This document shows, in pieces, positions 44,010 through 52,416 of a stretch of DNA of 64,000 nt. Below the pieces are notes generated by a model. It had not been told where the DNA came from and made no database searches. It worked only from the letters and a program-made list of their open reading frames with translations. The stretch is from NCBI GenBank assembly GCA_031180725.1, contig JAPSLO010000016.1, positions 62,001 to 126,000 on the forward strand. Reading direction: 5' to 3'. Numbering within the stretch: position 1 is the stretch's first letter; each line of letters begins with the position of its first letter. Source of the stretch: Roseomonas sp. GTDB lineage: Bacteria; Pseudomonadota; Alphaproteobacteria; Acetobacterales; Acetobacteraceae. A program made the position numbers and the translations under genes.

Positions 44010-44660
44010 ATGAGCAGGACGGCCGGTGTGAAGAAGCCGGCGCGCTGGGCGGATGCCGTCCCGGCGCGCGAGGCGCAGTTCGAAATCAAGCGCCGCGCCC
44101 TGGTGCGCGAGGCGGCGCGCGCCTTCGGCCGCCGCGGCTTTCACAACACCTCGCTGGAGGAAGTGGCGGAGGCGCTTGGGGTCACCAAGCCGGCGCTGTA
44201 TCGCTATGTGCGCACCAAGCACGAGATCCTGTACGAGGCGAAGACCATTGCCTTCGACGCCGGCGCGAAGGCGCGCGACATGGCGGCCGCCGCCACGGCC
44301 GACCCGCTGGAGCGGCTGCGGCTCTACATCATCCACTACATCGACCTGGTGACCAGTGAGCTCGGCTCCTACGCCGTCCTGGCGGAGCCGGTGACCTCTC
44401 TGCCGCCGGAATATGCCAATCCAATTCGGGCCCGGATGCGCGAAGCGGACCGCGCTCTGCGGGAGATGGTGCAGGCCGCCATGGATGCCGGCGCCATGCC
44501 GCCGGGCGACCCGAAGCTGGCGGTGGCCTTCTTCATGGGTGCCATCAATCACATCGCCCGCTGGTACACCCCCGACGGCCCGCTGACCGGGCGGCAGATT
44601 GGCGAGATCTTTGCCGATTTCATCCTGAACGGGCTGCGTGGGCCTCGCGCGGGCAGCTAA
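44010..44660 (+). CDS. TetR/AcrR-family regulator
   Basis: A 216-aa regulator. The N-terminal helix-turn-helix is clear: REAARAFGRRGFHNTSLEEV then AEALGVTKPALYRYVRTKHE (residues about 33-72). A long alpha-helical ligand domain follows and resembles the C-terminal domain of KstR2/FadR-like TetR proteins (LRLYIIHYIDLVTSELGSYA). Regulators of this sort often sense acyl-CoAs, which fits the divergent acyl-CoA operon. The start is ATG 44010 with a GGCAGG site. Confidence 0.9.
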   Translation: MSRTAGVKKPARWADAVPAREAQFEIKRRALVREAARAFGRRGFHNTSLEEVAEALGVTKPALYRYVRTKHEILYEAKTIAFDAGAKARDMAAAATADPLERLRLYIIHYIDLVTSELGSYAVLAEPVTSLPPEYANPIRARMREADRALREMVQAAMDAGAMPPGDPKLAVAFFMGAINHIARWYTPDGPLTGRQIGEIFADFILNGLRGPRAGS

Positions 44661-45298
44661 CGTGATCCACAGGTAACTCTCGGAACCGATAGGTCATGCG
44701 CCGGCAGGCCCGCTGACCCGGACTGCCAAGCCCAGGCCCCCGCGGCCCAAATCGACTGCGCACCAGGCCTCGACGTGCGGATATCGACGTCCCAGGGCCG
44801 TAGGGAAGAACCACAGCTTGCCTTTGTATTCGCCACGGTGATGCGTGGGTCGCCGTAGAAGACGAACGCCCATCCGGCCTAGGTGCATCGGCTGTGCGCT
44901 GCCGGGCGTGAATGGCGGAGCGCACCGAGCTTAACGTGTCAGTCGGCGCCGACCTGATCTCGCTCGGGTTCGCCGCGTCGATGATCTGGTTACACGGACC
45001 GGGACCGGCGGCGGCGCGACCTCCAGGATCGGTCATGACCTGACCATTGGCTGTGGACGGCCCGGGCCGTCGCGCAGTGTGGCGCAGCCTGAACAACTCC
45101 GCGGCACGCACAGGCGCTCCGGCCGCCTGCCCGTGCCGGCGCATCACGACGGCTCCGCTGCACAGCGCCGGCATGTGGAGGTCACCCCACGGGTCTAGCC
45201 GGGGCCGCGACAAACCCCGGCGTTTCCAGGGCGTTTTCGCGCGTCTAGGGAGTGCCCTCGGGTAGCTCTGCTGTGCTGAAGCAGCCAGGGAGGCTCAC
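44661..45298. other. 638-base region without a supportable gene
   Basis: Several frames are open because of GC content, but none has a ribosome site and family likeness. The best is a 64-codon minus-strand frame (44888-44694, containing EYKGKLWFFPTALGRRYPHV), which reads protein-like over about 40 residues and may be a decayed gene fragment. I see no mobile-element ends, tRNA or repeat. Confidence 0.4.
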
Positions 45299-45505
45299 AT
45301 GGCTGGCGTAAGCAGGGCACAGATGCCTTTTCCGCCGCCTGGTCCGGATCCCGATCCCGGACCGATGCCCGGGCCTGACCCCCTCCCCCCGCCCGGTCCC
45401 GAGCCACCGGCCTCGGACAGCAAGCGGCAGACACCGCTGGGTCCGGCGCCGATCGGCCCCATGCTGACGCCCGGCCCAGGCTCCGCACCGCCGGCGACAC
45501 TCTGA
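45299..45505 (+). CDS. Small proline/glycine-rich protein
   Basis: A 68-aa protein with 27 or so prolines (PPPGPDPDPGPMPGPDPLPP). AGGGAGG lies 5 bases before the ATG, which is the main argument that it is real. There is no signal peptide, and the sequence would be disordered. It directly precedes the alpha/beta hydrolase gene of the stress-type cluster (27-base gap). The function is unknown; low-complexity composition also makes a false call possible. Confidence 0.55.
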   Translation: MAGVSRAQMPFPPPGPDPDPGPMPGPDPLPPPGPEPPASDSKRQTPLGPAPIGPMLTPGPGSAPPATL

Positions 45506-45532
45506 GGAGCCAGGCTCAGGGACCGCCAGCCG

Positions 45533-46174
45533 ATGGAGGTGACCATCCCGCCGCTCGAACTCGCCGGGGCCTATGCGCCGCCGAAGCCCGGGGCGGGCGT
45601 GGTGGTCTTCGCCCATGGCAGTGGCAGTTCCCGCCACAGTCCGCGCAACCGCTTCGTGGCCGAGGAACTCCGCAAGACGGGGCTCGGCACGTTGTTGCTG
45701 GACCTGTTGCGACCGGAGGAGGCAGAGGACCGGCGCGAGGTTTTCGACATTCCCCTGCTGGCCGAGCGTCTGCTGCAGGCGACCCAATGGCTGCTGACCG
45801 CGCATGGCGCCGGCGGTGCGGTGCCCCTCGGCTACTTCGGCGCCAGCACCGGCGCCGGCGCGGCATTGCGGGCGGCGGCGGACCAGCCGGCGGCGATACG
45901 CGCCGTGGTTTGCCGCGGCGGGCGCCCGGACCTGGCCGGGCCGGAGGCGCTGGCGCGCATCAGGGCGCCGACACTGCTGATCGTCGGCAGCCTCGACAGC
46001 GAGGTGCTGGAGCTGAACCGTACCGCCATGGCGCAACTGCGCGGCGAGGGGCAGCTCCGCGTCGTGGACGGCGCGAGCCATCTGTTCGAGGAACCGGGCA
46101 CGCTGGAAGTCGTCGTCGTGCATGCCCGTGACTGGTTCGCGACGCGCCTTGGGAGGGAGCGAGGGCAGCCATGA
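45533..46174 (+). CDS. Alpha/beta hydrolase (dienelactone hydrolase-like)
   Basis: A 213-aa alpha/beta hydrolase. VVVFAHGSGSSRHSPRNRFV near residue 23 forms the oxyanion region, GYFGASTGAGAAL near 102 is the nucleophile elbow with Ser, PTLLIVGSLDSEVLELN near 145 carries the acid and DGASHLFEEPGTL near 185 the His. The family often occurs next to, or fused with, a phosphoribosyltransferase, as here (ATGA overlap). The substrate is unknown. Confidence 0.85.
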   Translation: MEVTIPPLELAGAYAPPKPGAGVVVFAHGSGSSRHSPRNRFVAEELRKTGLGTLLLDLLRPEEAEDRREVFDIPLLAERLLQATQWLLTAHGAGGAVPLGYFGASTGAGAALRAAADQPAAIRAVVCRGGRPDLAGPEALARIRAPTLLIVGSLDSEVLELNRTAMAQLRGEGQLRVVDGASHLFEEPGTLEVVVVHARDWFATRLGRERGQP

Positions 46175-46827
46175 TCTTCCGCAACCGCGAGGAAGCCGGC
46201 CGGCTGTTGGCGGAACGACTGATGCATCTGAAGGGCGCCAATCCCGTGGTGCTCGCCCTGCCGCGCGGCGGCGTGCCGGTGGCGCTGCCGGTGGCCGAAG
46301 CGCTGCAGGCTCCGCTCGACCTGCTGCTGGTGCGCAAGATCGGCGCGCCAGGCCATGAGGAATTCGGAATCGGCGCCGTGGTGGACGGTCACCAGCCCGA
46401 GACGGTGCTTGATGAGGACGCGGTACGCATGCTCGGCGTGCCGCAGGCCTATATCGAGCGTGCTCGGGCTCGCGAACTGCAGGAGATCGAGCGGCGTCGC
46501 GCGCTGTATCTGCGCGGACAGGGCCCGGTGGACCTCGTCGACCGCGCGGTGGTCGTTGTCGATGACGGCATCGCCACCGGCGGCACGATGCGCGTGGCAC
46601 TGCAGGCGCTGGCCAAGACGTGCGCAGCCCGCCGGGTGCTCGCCGTGCCTGTCGCGCCGCCCGAAACCGTCGCGGCGCTGCAGCCGCTCTGCGACGAGGT
46701 GGTGGTACTGAGCACGCCGCCTGATTTCGGCGCGGTCGGGTTCCACTACCAGGATTTCCGCCAATTGGAGGATGTGGAGGTGATCGCGCTGCTCGACCGC
46801 GCAGCCGCGCGCCAGCCTGCCGCCTGA
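46171..46827 (+). CDS. Phosphoribosyltransferase-domain protein
   Basis: A 218-aa type I PRTase. It has FRNREEAGRLLAERL at the start, VLALPRGGVPVALPVAEAL near residue 28 and the PRPP loop VVVVDDGIATGGTMRVAL near 127. The hood domain reads KIGAPGHEEFGIGAV. This subgroup, found with alpha/beta hydrolases and erythromycin-esterase-like genes, has no established substrate and may not be a nucleobase enzyme. It overlaps the hydrolase by 4 bases. Confidence 0.88.
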   Translation: MIFRNREEAGRLLAERLMHLKGANPVVLALPRGGVPVALPVAEALQAPLDLLLVRKIGAPGHEEFGIGAVVDGHQPETVLDEDAVRMLGVPQAYIERARARELQEIERRRALYLRGQGPVDLVDRAVVVVDDGIATGGTMRVALQALAKTCAARRVLAVPVAPPETVAALQPLCDEVVVLSTPPDFGAVGFHYQDFRQLEDVEVIALLDRAAARQPAA

Positions 46828-46959
46828 TTGCACAGGCGCACGGCACGGAGCGGACCCATCCCTTCTCCCCAGTACCACCACCTTCGCTGGTGGCCAACCA
46901 GTCCCGCCGCCGCGGCCAGGATCGCACGGCTGTCATCCACGCAGCAGGGAAGTTCGCGC

Positions 46960-48312
46960 ATGTCAGGGAAACTACACAACCGCCGTGGCACCGCGGGCGG
47001 CGATGAGGAAGCCGAACTGGCGCGGCTGATTGCCGCCAATGCCGAGGCACTGCCCGATCCGGGCGAGGAGGCCTTCGGCGCCTGCTTCGACCGCTTCGCT
47101 GGTGCGCGCGTGGTGCTGCTGGGCGAGGCGACGCATGGCACGCGCGAGTTCTACCGCGCCCGCGCCGCCATCACGCGCCGCCTCATCGAAAGGCACGGCT
47201 TCAGCATTGTGGCCCTGGAGGCGGACTGGCCTGACGCGGCGCAGCTGGATCGCTGGGTGCGCAACCGCCCGCCAGCGCCGGGTGACGGCGCCGAGGCGCC
47301 CTTCACGCGCTTCCCGACCTGGATGTGGCGCAACGCCGAGATGCGCGACTTCGTCGGCTGGCTGCAGGCGTGGAACCGGGGACAGCCGCCTGCGCGGCGG
47401 GCTGCGATCCGCGGTCTCGACATCTATTCGCTCGGCAGCTCGATCGGGTCCGTGCTGGGCTATCTCGATGCCAGTGACCCAGAAGCGGCGAAGACGGCGC
47501 GGCGGCGCTATGGCTGCCTCACGCCCTGGCAGCAGAGCCCGGAAGACTATGGTCGTGCGGTGCTGATGGGGGCGCAGGATCCGTGCGAAGAGGCGGCTGT
47601 GAAGCAGCTCGGCGCCCTGCTGGATGAGCGGCTGCGCCAGATGGCGGTGGATGGCGAGGAGCTGTTCGATGCAAGGCAGAATGCGCGCGTGGTGCGTTCG
47701 GCCGAGCAGTACTACCGCATCATGTACCGCAGCAGCACCGAAAGCTGGAACCTGCGCGACCGGCACATGTTCGAGACGCTCCGCGCCCTGGTGGAGCATG
47801 GCGGGCCGGATGCCAAGGCGGTGGTCTGGGCGCACAACAGCCATATCGGCAATGCCGCCGCCACCGCCATGGGCTGGGAGGGCCAATTCAATATCGGCGA
47901 GCTCTGCCGCACCGCTTTCGGCGAAGAAGCGGCACTGATCGGCTTCGGGACCGACCGTGGAACCGCGGCGGCAGCGCATGACTGGGGTGGGGAGATGGAG
48001 GTGATGCGCGTGCGCCCCGTGCGGCGCGACAGCCATGAAGCGTTGTTCCGCGCCGGCGCGCCGCCGCGTTCCCTCACGCCGCTTGCCGGACCACGCGCGG
48101 GCGAGTTGCGCGATGCGCTCGCCACGCCGCGGCTTGAGCGCGCCATTGGCGTGATCTACCGGCCGGAGACCGAGCTGCGGAGCCACTATTTCGACGCGGT
48201 CCTGCCCGAGCAGTTCGACGCCTTCGTCTGGTTCGAGGAGACTACGCACGTGACGCCGCTGGCGGAGCCCGGCACGCGGCGCGAACTGGAAACTTATCCC
48301 TTCGGGATTTGA
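46960..48312 (+). CDS. Erythromycin esterase-family protein
   Basis: A 450-aa protein of the erythromycin esterase/succinoglycan EreA-like family. Conserved marks are VVLLGEATHGTREFYRAR near residue 51 (catalytic His/Glu region), IVALEADWPDAAQLDRWV near 85, FVGWLQAWN, and VVWAHNSHIGNAAATAMGWE near 290. Family members in this kind of cluster are not known to confer macrolide resistance. It follows the PRTase by 132 bases and probably shares its regulation. Confidence 0.88.
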   Translation: MSGKLHNRRGTAGGDEEAELARLIAANAEALPDPGEEAFGACFDRFAGARVVLLGEATHGTREFYRARAAITRRLIERHGFSIVALEADWPDAAQLDRWVRNRPPAPGDGAEAPFTRFPTWMWRNAEMRDFVGWLQAWNRGQPPARRAAIRGLDIYSLGSSIGSVLGYLDASDPEAAKTARRRYGCLTPWQQSPEDYGRAVLMGAQDPCEEAAVKQLGALLDERLRQMAVDGEELFDARQNARVVRSAEQYYRIMYRSSTESWNLRDRHMFETLRALVEHGGPDAKAVVWAHNSHIGNAAATAMGWEGQFNIGELCRTAFGEEAALIGFGTDRGTAAAAHDWGGEMEVMRVRPVRRDSHEALFRAGAPPRSLTPLAGPRAGELRDALATPRLERAIGVIYRPETELRSHYFDAVLPEQFDAFVWFEETTHVTPLAEPGTRRELETYPFGI

Positions 48313-48507
48313 CACGCCTGACCGGGCCGGTACGCCGTGGCCGAGAAGTCGGCCAAATAGGGCTGCCTCATCTGTGTCGCCGTCGCGGGGGCCTCACCGG
48401 CATACCGGGGCGGCAATGGCAGCCGGATGGGGGCGCCTCACCCAGTCGCTTGTCGGTGCGCGCGCCAGGCCCTTGCGCAGCTGGGGGCACATGCCTGCCA
48501 TCGCTGC

Positions 48508-49194
48508 TCAGTCTTCCCGAAGCAGGCCAAGTGCTTCGGCCGCGGCCACCTCCGGCACGAGATGCCCGCCCATGAATTCCTCGTAGCGCACCGTATAGCC
48601 GGCGCGCCGGAGGCGAGGCACCAACCGCCGGCTGCAGCGCTCAATCGGCAGCACATCGTCCATCGTGCCATGCGAGACATAGATGCCGGGCTGCCCCAGC
48701 ATGTCGGATGGCGCTGCGAAACCTGGCGAGAAGGCAAGGATCCAGCGGAACAGGTCGCCATTGGCCAGCCCGAGCGACAGCGCGTAGGAGGCGCCGTCCG
48801 AGAATCCGCCGATGGCAAGCCGTGCCGGGTCTACCGGCATCTCCAGAAAGCTCTGGCGCAGAGCAGCATCCAGGAAGAGGACGTCAGGGCCGTATCCCCC
48901 GGCGATCACGTCCCATGTTGGGCCGCGCGATTCAGGCACCAGCAAGGCGATGCCCGCCGCGCGGGCCTGTGGCTCGATGAGGGACAGGACGCCGCGCGCG
49001 TCACCGCCGGCACCGTGCAGCCAGACCAGCAGCGGCAGGCCTTGCGGCATGGCCGGCGCCGTGACCGGCGGCACCATCAGCAAACCGTCGCGGTGCCCGT
49101 TGAGGCCGAGGGGCCGCACTCCTGCGGCGGGCGGCATCGGCACTGGCCCGACCGGGCGCGCCAGCAGCCGCCCACGCCTGGCCTCTGGCGTCAC
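48508..49194 (-). CDS. Alpha/beta hydrolase (phospholipase/carboxylesterase type)
   Basis: A 228-aa esterase. LPLLVWLHGAGGDARGVLSL near residue 52 is the oxyanion strand, RLAIGGFSDGASYALSLGLA near 124 is the nucleophile elbow with Ser, and GTMDDVLPI then GGHLVPEVAA supply Asp and His. It is similar to LpqC/phospholipase-carboxylesterase proteins. The start is GTG 49194 with GGGGGAT upstream. It converges on the esterase-like gene, leaving 195 bases in which I see nothing. Confidence 0.85.
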   Translation of the reverse strand: MTPEARRGRLLARPVGPVPMPPAAGVRPLGLNGHRDGLLMVPPVTAPAMPQGLPLLVWLHGAGGDARGVLSLIEPQARAAGIALLVPESRGPTWDVIAGGYGPDVLFLDAALRQSFLEMPVDPARLAIGGFSDGASYALSLGLANGDLFRWILAFSPGFAAPSDMLGQPGIYVSHGTMDDVLPIERCSRRLVPRLRRAGYTVRYEEFMGGHLVPEVAAAEALGLLRED

Positions 49195-49272
49195 GAGATC
49201 CCCCGCGCGCCAGGTGGTCGGCCCGGTGCTCCCTGCATGTGGTCGCTCCTTCCCGCCGTGAGGCGGCCCGGC

Positions 49273-49485
49273 CTAGGGTGCGGTGTCGGTCGGAGAGCCA
49301 TCCTTGTGGGGCGCCTTGTCCTTGGCGCCCTCGGCGGTAGAGCGCACCGCCTCACGGGCTTTCCGTTCCGCTGCGATCTCGCTTGACGGGCGGGCTGCAC
49401 CCCCGGCCCTGCCGGGCCCTTCCTGGTCAGGGCGTGACGTCGGCCGGTCTGTGCCCGGCGCATCGTTGTTCGTGTTCTCGGGCAT
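49273..49485 (-). CDS. Small hydrophilic, disordered protein
   Basis: A 70-aa charged protein (MPENTNNDAPGTDRPTSRPD, later KAREAVRSTAEGAKDKAPHK). AGGAAA lies 8 bases before the ATG. Composition (Ala, Lys, Glu, Pro; no hydrophobic core) resembles small stress-induced or hydrophilin-like proteins. It may share a transcript with the esterase 78 bases downstream. I do not recognise a family. Confidence 0.6.
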   Translation of the reverse strand: MPENTNNDAPGTDRPTSRPDQEGPGRAGGAARPSSEIAAERKAREAVRSTAEGAKDKAPHKDGSPTDTAP

Positions 49486-49873
49486 GTCTGCGTTTTCCTG
49501 TTGAAGGGCTCAGCGCGTTTCCGCGGCCTCGGGGCGCATGCCGCTTCGTTGCCGCCTTCGGCATCCCGGCAGGCCGTCACCCCCCGGATCCTTGGGAGTG
49601 AGAACCAGAGATCCGCCTGCCTTCTGCGGTTTGCCGTCTGGTACAGGCCTGCCGTCCACCGGGACTGCTGCCTGGCGGCGCTCGCCTCCGAAGTCCGGTA
49701 GGATCCCGCTTGTCCTCATCTGCCGGCTAGCGCCTTCCGATCGCATGAAAGCGCGCTTCGGCAGGCCGCGTTCCTGCCGCGCGCGCGACGATCCCCGGCA
49801 GGGAGCGGCGACGGTGTAGGTGCAACACGCGATGCAGCGCCCGGTCGTGACGGATTTGGTCGGACCGTGCCTA
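49486..49873. other. 388-base intergenic region
   Basis: This lies between deoB and the divergently placed small-protein gene. Frames are open on both strands, but none shows a ribosome site, a family motif or plausible composition. I find no hairpin with a T-run and no repeat. Confidence 0.4.
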
Positions 49874-51004
49874 TCAGGGCAGGAAGGGCCGCCCGGTCCC
49901 CCAAGGCTCCAGCCCGAAGAAGGCCGCCAGGGTGGCCGCGACATCGGCGAAGCTCTCGCGGGTGCCCAGCGCCTCCCGCCGCCCGCGATGGAGGAAGATT
50001 AGCGGCACCTCCTCGCGCGTGTGGTCGGTGCCGCGGAAGGTTGGGTCGTTGCCGTGGTCAGCGGTCACGATCACCAGATCCTCCTCCGTGCAGCTCCGAA
50101 GGAAGCCGCCCAGCCAGCGGTCGAACTCCATCAGCGCCCGGGCGTAGCCCTCCGGGTCACGCCGATGTCCGTACTCGGTGTCGAAATCCACGAGGTTGGT
50201 GAAGACAAGTCCGCTCCTGGTGTCGCGCCACACCGTCTCGGTAACGGCCATCCCATGGGCATTCGACTCCGTCGGATGCGCTTCGGTGATGCCCTGCCCC
50301 GCGAAGAGGTCGGCCGTCTTGCCGACAGCCTTCACGGGCAGACTGGCCTCTCTGATCGCGTCCAGCACCGTGCGCGGCGGGCGCATGGAGAAGTCGTGCC
50401 GGTGGTGGGCGGTGCGCAGGAAGCTGCCGGGCTGCCCGACAAAGGGCCGGGCGATCACGCGACCGATGCGGAAGGCGTCCGCGTGGCGCCGTGCCACCTG
50501 GCAGATCCCATAGAGCCGCTCCAGCGGGATGATCTCCTCATGCGCGGCGATCTGCAGCACCGAATCCGCCGAGGTGTAGAGGATCGGGCGGCGGCTGCGC
50601 ATATGCTCCTCGCCCAGATCGGCGATGACCTGCGTGCCGCTTGCGGGGAAATTCCCGATGAAGTGCTCGCCCGTGTCGCGCTCGATCGCCTCCACCAGTT
50701 CGGGCGGGAAGCGCTCGAAGACCCGGAAGGCTTCGTCGAGCACCACGCCGGCGATTTCCCAATGCCCTGTCGTGCTGTCCTTGCCCGCCGAGCGCTCCCG
50801 CATCCGGCCGTAGCTCGCCCGCACCTCCCCCTCGTCCGGCAGGCCCATGATGCGGCGCAGCCCCAGCGACCATAGCGTCGGGAGTTCCAGCCCTCCCCGC
50901 GCGTGCAGATGGCCGAGCGTGTCCGCGCCTTCGTCGCCATAGAGCGCCGCGTCCGGCGCCCGGCCGACCCCCACGCTGTCCAGGACGAGAACCAGGGCGC
51001 GCAT
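49874..51004 (-). CDS. deoB: Phosphopentomutase
   Basis: A 376-aa DeoB of the alkaline-phosphatase superfamily, interconverting (deoxy)ribose 1- and 5-phosphates. The N-terminal metal site is LVLDSVGVGRAPDAALYGDE (Asp near residue 9), followed by GKDSTTGHWEIAG near 93 with the phosphorylated Thr, NFPASGTQVI near 138, and VTADHGNDPTFRGTDHTREE near 315. It lies 6 bases after the preceding gene of the glycosyltransferase operon and is its last gene. No other deo genes are near, so it may supply a sugar phosphate to this pathway. Confidence 0.93.
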   Translation of the reverse strand: MRALVLVLDSVGVGRAPDAALYGDEGADTLGHLHARGGLELPTLWSLGLRRIMGLPDEGEVRASYGRMRERSAGKDSTTGHWEIAGVVLDEAFRVFERFPPELVEAIERDTGEHFIGNFPASGTQVIADLGEEHMRSRRPILYTSADSVLQIAAHEEIIPLERLYGICQVARRHADAFRIGRVIARPFVGQPGSFLRTAHHRHDFSMRPPRTVLDAIREASLPVKAVGKTADLFAGQGITEAHPTESNAHGMAVTETVWRDTRSGLVFTNLVDFDTEYGHRRDPEGYARALMEFDRWLGGFLRSCTEEDLVIVTADHGNDPTFRGTDHTREEVPLIFLHRGRREALGTRESFADVAATLAAFFGLEPWGTGRPFLP

Positions 51005-51010
51005 GGCCGC

Positions 51011-51874
51011 TCAGCCCTCCAGGGGCAGCGGCGCTGCAGCCTCTCGCGGGGCGCCTGTCAGCTCGTAGAGCCGTGGGCGGTGCCGCGCCCAATGCTCCCT
51101 CATCCACTCATCCGCGGGACGCTCATAGTAGTCCCATGGAATGTGGCGCGCGTTCAGACCGACGAAATGCGCCCCACAGCGCCCAAGCTCCGGCCGGTGC
51201 GGCCAGAAGGGTGAGCAGATCGTCACTTCGTCGAGGCGCACGGCCAGCACCTCGCGGCGCAGGGCAAGGGCGGCGGCCTGGAGTCCCTGCTCGTCCAATT
51301 CCGACGTCATCACCACAGGCTGGCCCAGTGCTCTCGATTTCTCCTCCAGCACGTGCCGCAGTGCGGCCTCGAGGTCGAAGCCCGGCGGCAGGCCGCGGAT
51401 GCCGGAATTCAGGGCCAAGGGGCCGCAGAGCTCGTCGAACTGGCCGAGGCAGCGCCTGGTGTCCTCGGCCATGAGGCAAAGGTCAGGCTCCCGGCGCTCC
51501 AGCCAGCATCGGACCGTCTCGGGCAGAGCCCACAGGATGCAGTCATTGTCGAGGGCAAGTTCATACCTGTCGGGGAAGTGGCGAAGGGGCGCGAACTTCC
51601 AGCCGACACCTTCGGCCATCCCCTCCTCGAAATGCGGTCGGATCCAGGGCGGAACCTCGCCGGTCGCCTCGTGCCAGGCCACGCCGCGGGGAAGCGGCCC
51701 TGTCCTGGCGCGCGCCTCATCCAGCGGGACGGTGTTGCAGCACACGACATAGGCTGCTTCCTCCCCGAACAGGCGCCAGGCGCCCCAGATGGATAGCCGC
51801 AGTGCCTCGAAGCCGCGCTCGCTTACTGCGCCGATGGTCCAGCGGATGCCGATCTTGGTCCCTGGCACGCTCAC
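51011..51874 (-). CDS. Unassigned protein, possible glycosyltransferase fold
   Basis: A 287-aa protein. I cannot assign a family with confidence. Features that hint at a nucleotide-sugar transferase fold are YELALDNDCILW near residue 105 (a D-x-D-like motif after a beta strand) and GPLALNSGIRGLPPGFDLEA near 150. The N-terminus KIGIRWTIGAVSERGFEAL lacks a signal. The GTG start overlaps the acetyltransferase stop (GTGA), so it belongs to the operon. It could make or attach the sugar modified by the neighbours. Confidence 0.7.
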   Translation of the reverse strand: MSVPGTKIGIRWTIGAVSERGFEALRLSIWGAWRLFGEEAAYVVCCNTVPLDEARARTGPLPRGVAWHEATGEVPPWIRPHFEEGMAEGVGWKFAPLRHFPDRYELALDNDCILWALPETVRCWLERREPDLCLMAEDTRRCLGQFDELCGPLALNSGIRGLPPGFDLEAALRHVLEEKSRALGQPVVMTSELDEQGLQAAALALRREVLAVRLDEVTICSPFWPHRPELGRCGAHFVGLNARHIPWDYYERPADEWMREHWARHRPRLYELTGAPREAAAPLPLEG

Positions 51875-52416
51875 GATCCGCCCTCCTCATCCGGTTCGCT
51901 GCCCGGCCCAAGCGGCTTGCGCAGCAGCCACTGGCTATCTTCGGCCGGCGGTGGCGAACCCGGCGGCGACAGCGCCGCCAGCGACGCCGGGCCCGCTTCG
52001 ACCTCGCGGTAGCCCAGCCGTTCATGGAAGCGCCGCGCTGCGGGATTGGACCTTTCCACGGTCAACTCGGCCCGCCGGAAGCCAAGCTCGTGCAGGATTG
52101 CCTCCGCCGCATCCATCAGCCGTGTGCCGAGACCGAGTCCCTGGAGGCAAGGAAAGACCCTCACCGCCCAGATGACGCCGGTGGCATCCACATCGCGGCG
52201 GCTGAAGTCCAGCCAAGCCTGGCCAGAGGCGACGCCATTGGCCTCCGCGACCAGCATCAAGGCCAAGCCGCGCTCCTGGCGCTCGAAGATGTGGCGGATC
52301 AGCGTGCGAGCTGGCGCGAACAGCCCCCACCATTCCAAGGTCGGCAGGTCCTCGGCACGGCAGGGACGGATCGCCACGCGGAGTGACAGGCTGAAGGGCG
52401 CGAAGGGGTCGGTCAT
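51871..52416 (-). CDS. GNAT-family N-acetyltransferase
   Basis: A 181-aa GNAT. Core: VAIRPCRAEDLPTLEWWG at the start, VIWAVRVFPCLQGLGLGTRL near residue 88 (the acetyl-CoA loop Q-x2-G-x-G), and ERSNPAARRFHERLGYREVE near 121. The tail is Pro-rich and charged. It is coupled to both neighbours by 4-base overlaps. The likely acceptor is an amino sugar released by the LmbE deacetylase of the same operon, as MshD acts in mycothiol synthesis; this is inference. Confidence 0.87.
   Translation of the reverse strand: MTDPFAPFSLSLRVAIRPCRAEDLPTLEWWGLFAPARTLIRHIFERQERGLALMLVAEANGVASGQAWLDFSRRDVDATGVIWAVRVFPCLQGLGLGTRLMDAAEAILHELGFRRAELTVERSNPAARRFHERLGYREVEAGPASLAALSPPGSPPPAEDSQWLLRKPLGPGSEPDEEGGS

Noticed and set aside
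44620-45213. 197-codon minus-strand frame in the gap after the TetR gene
   Set aside because: No ribosome site, no hydrophobic core and no recognisable motif; it overlaps the TetR 3' end.
49510-49944. 144-codon minus-strand frame overlapping deoB
   Set aside because: It overlaps the deoB C-terminus in another frame and has no ribosome site or protein-like composition.
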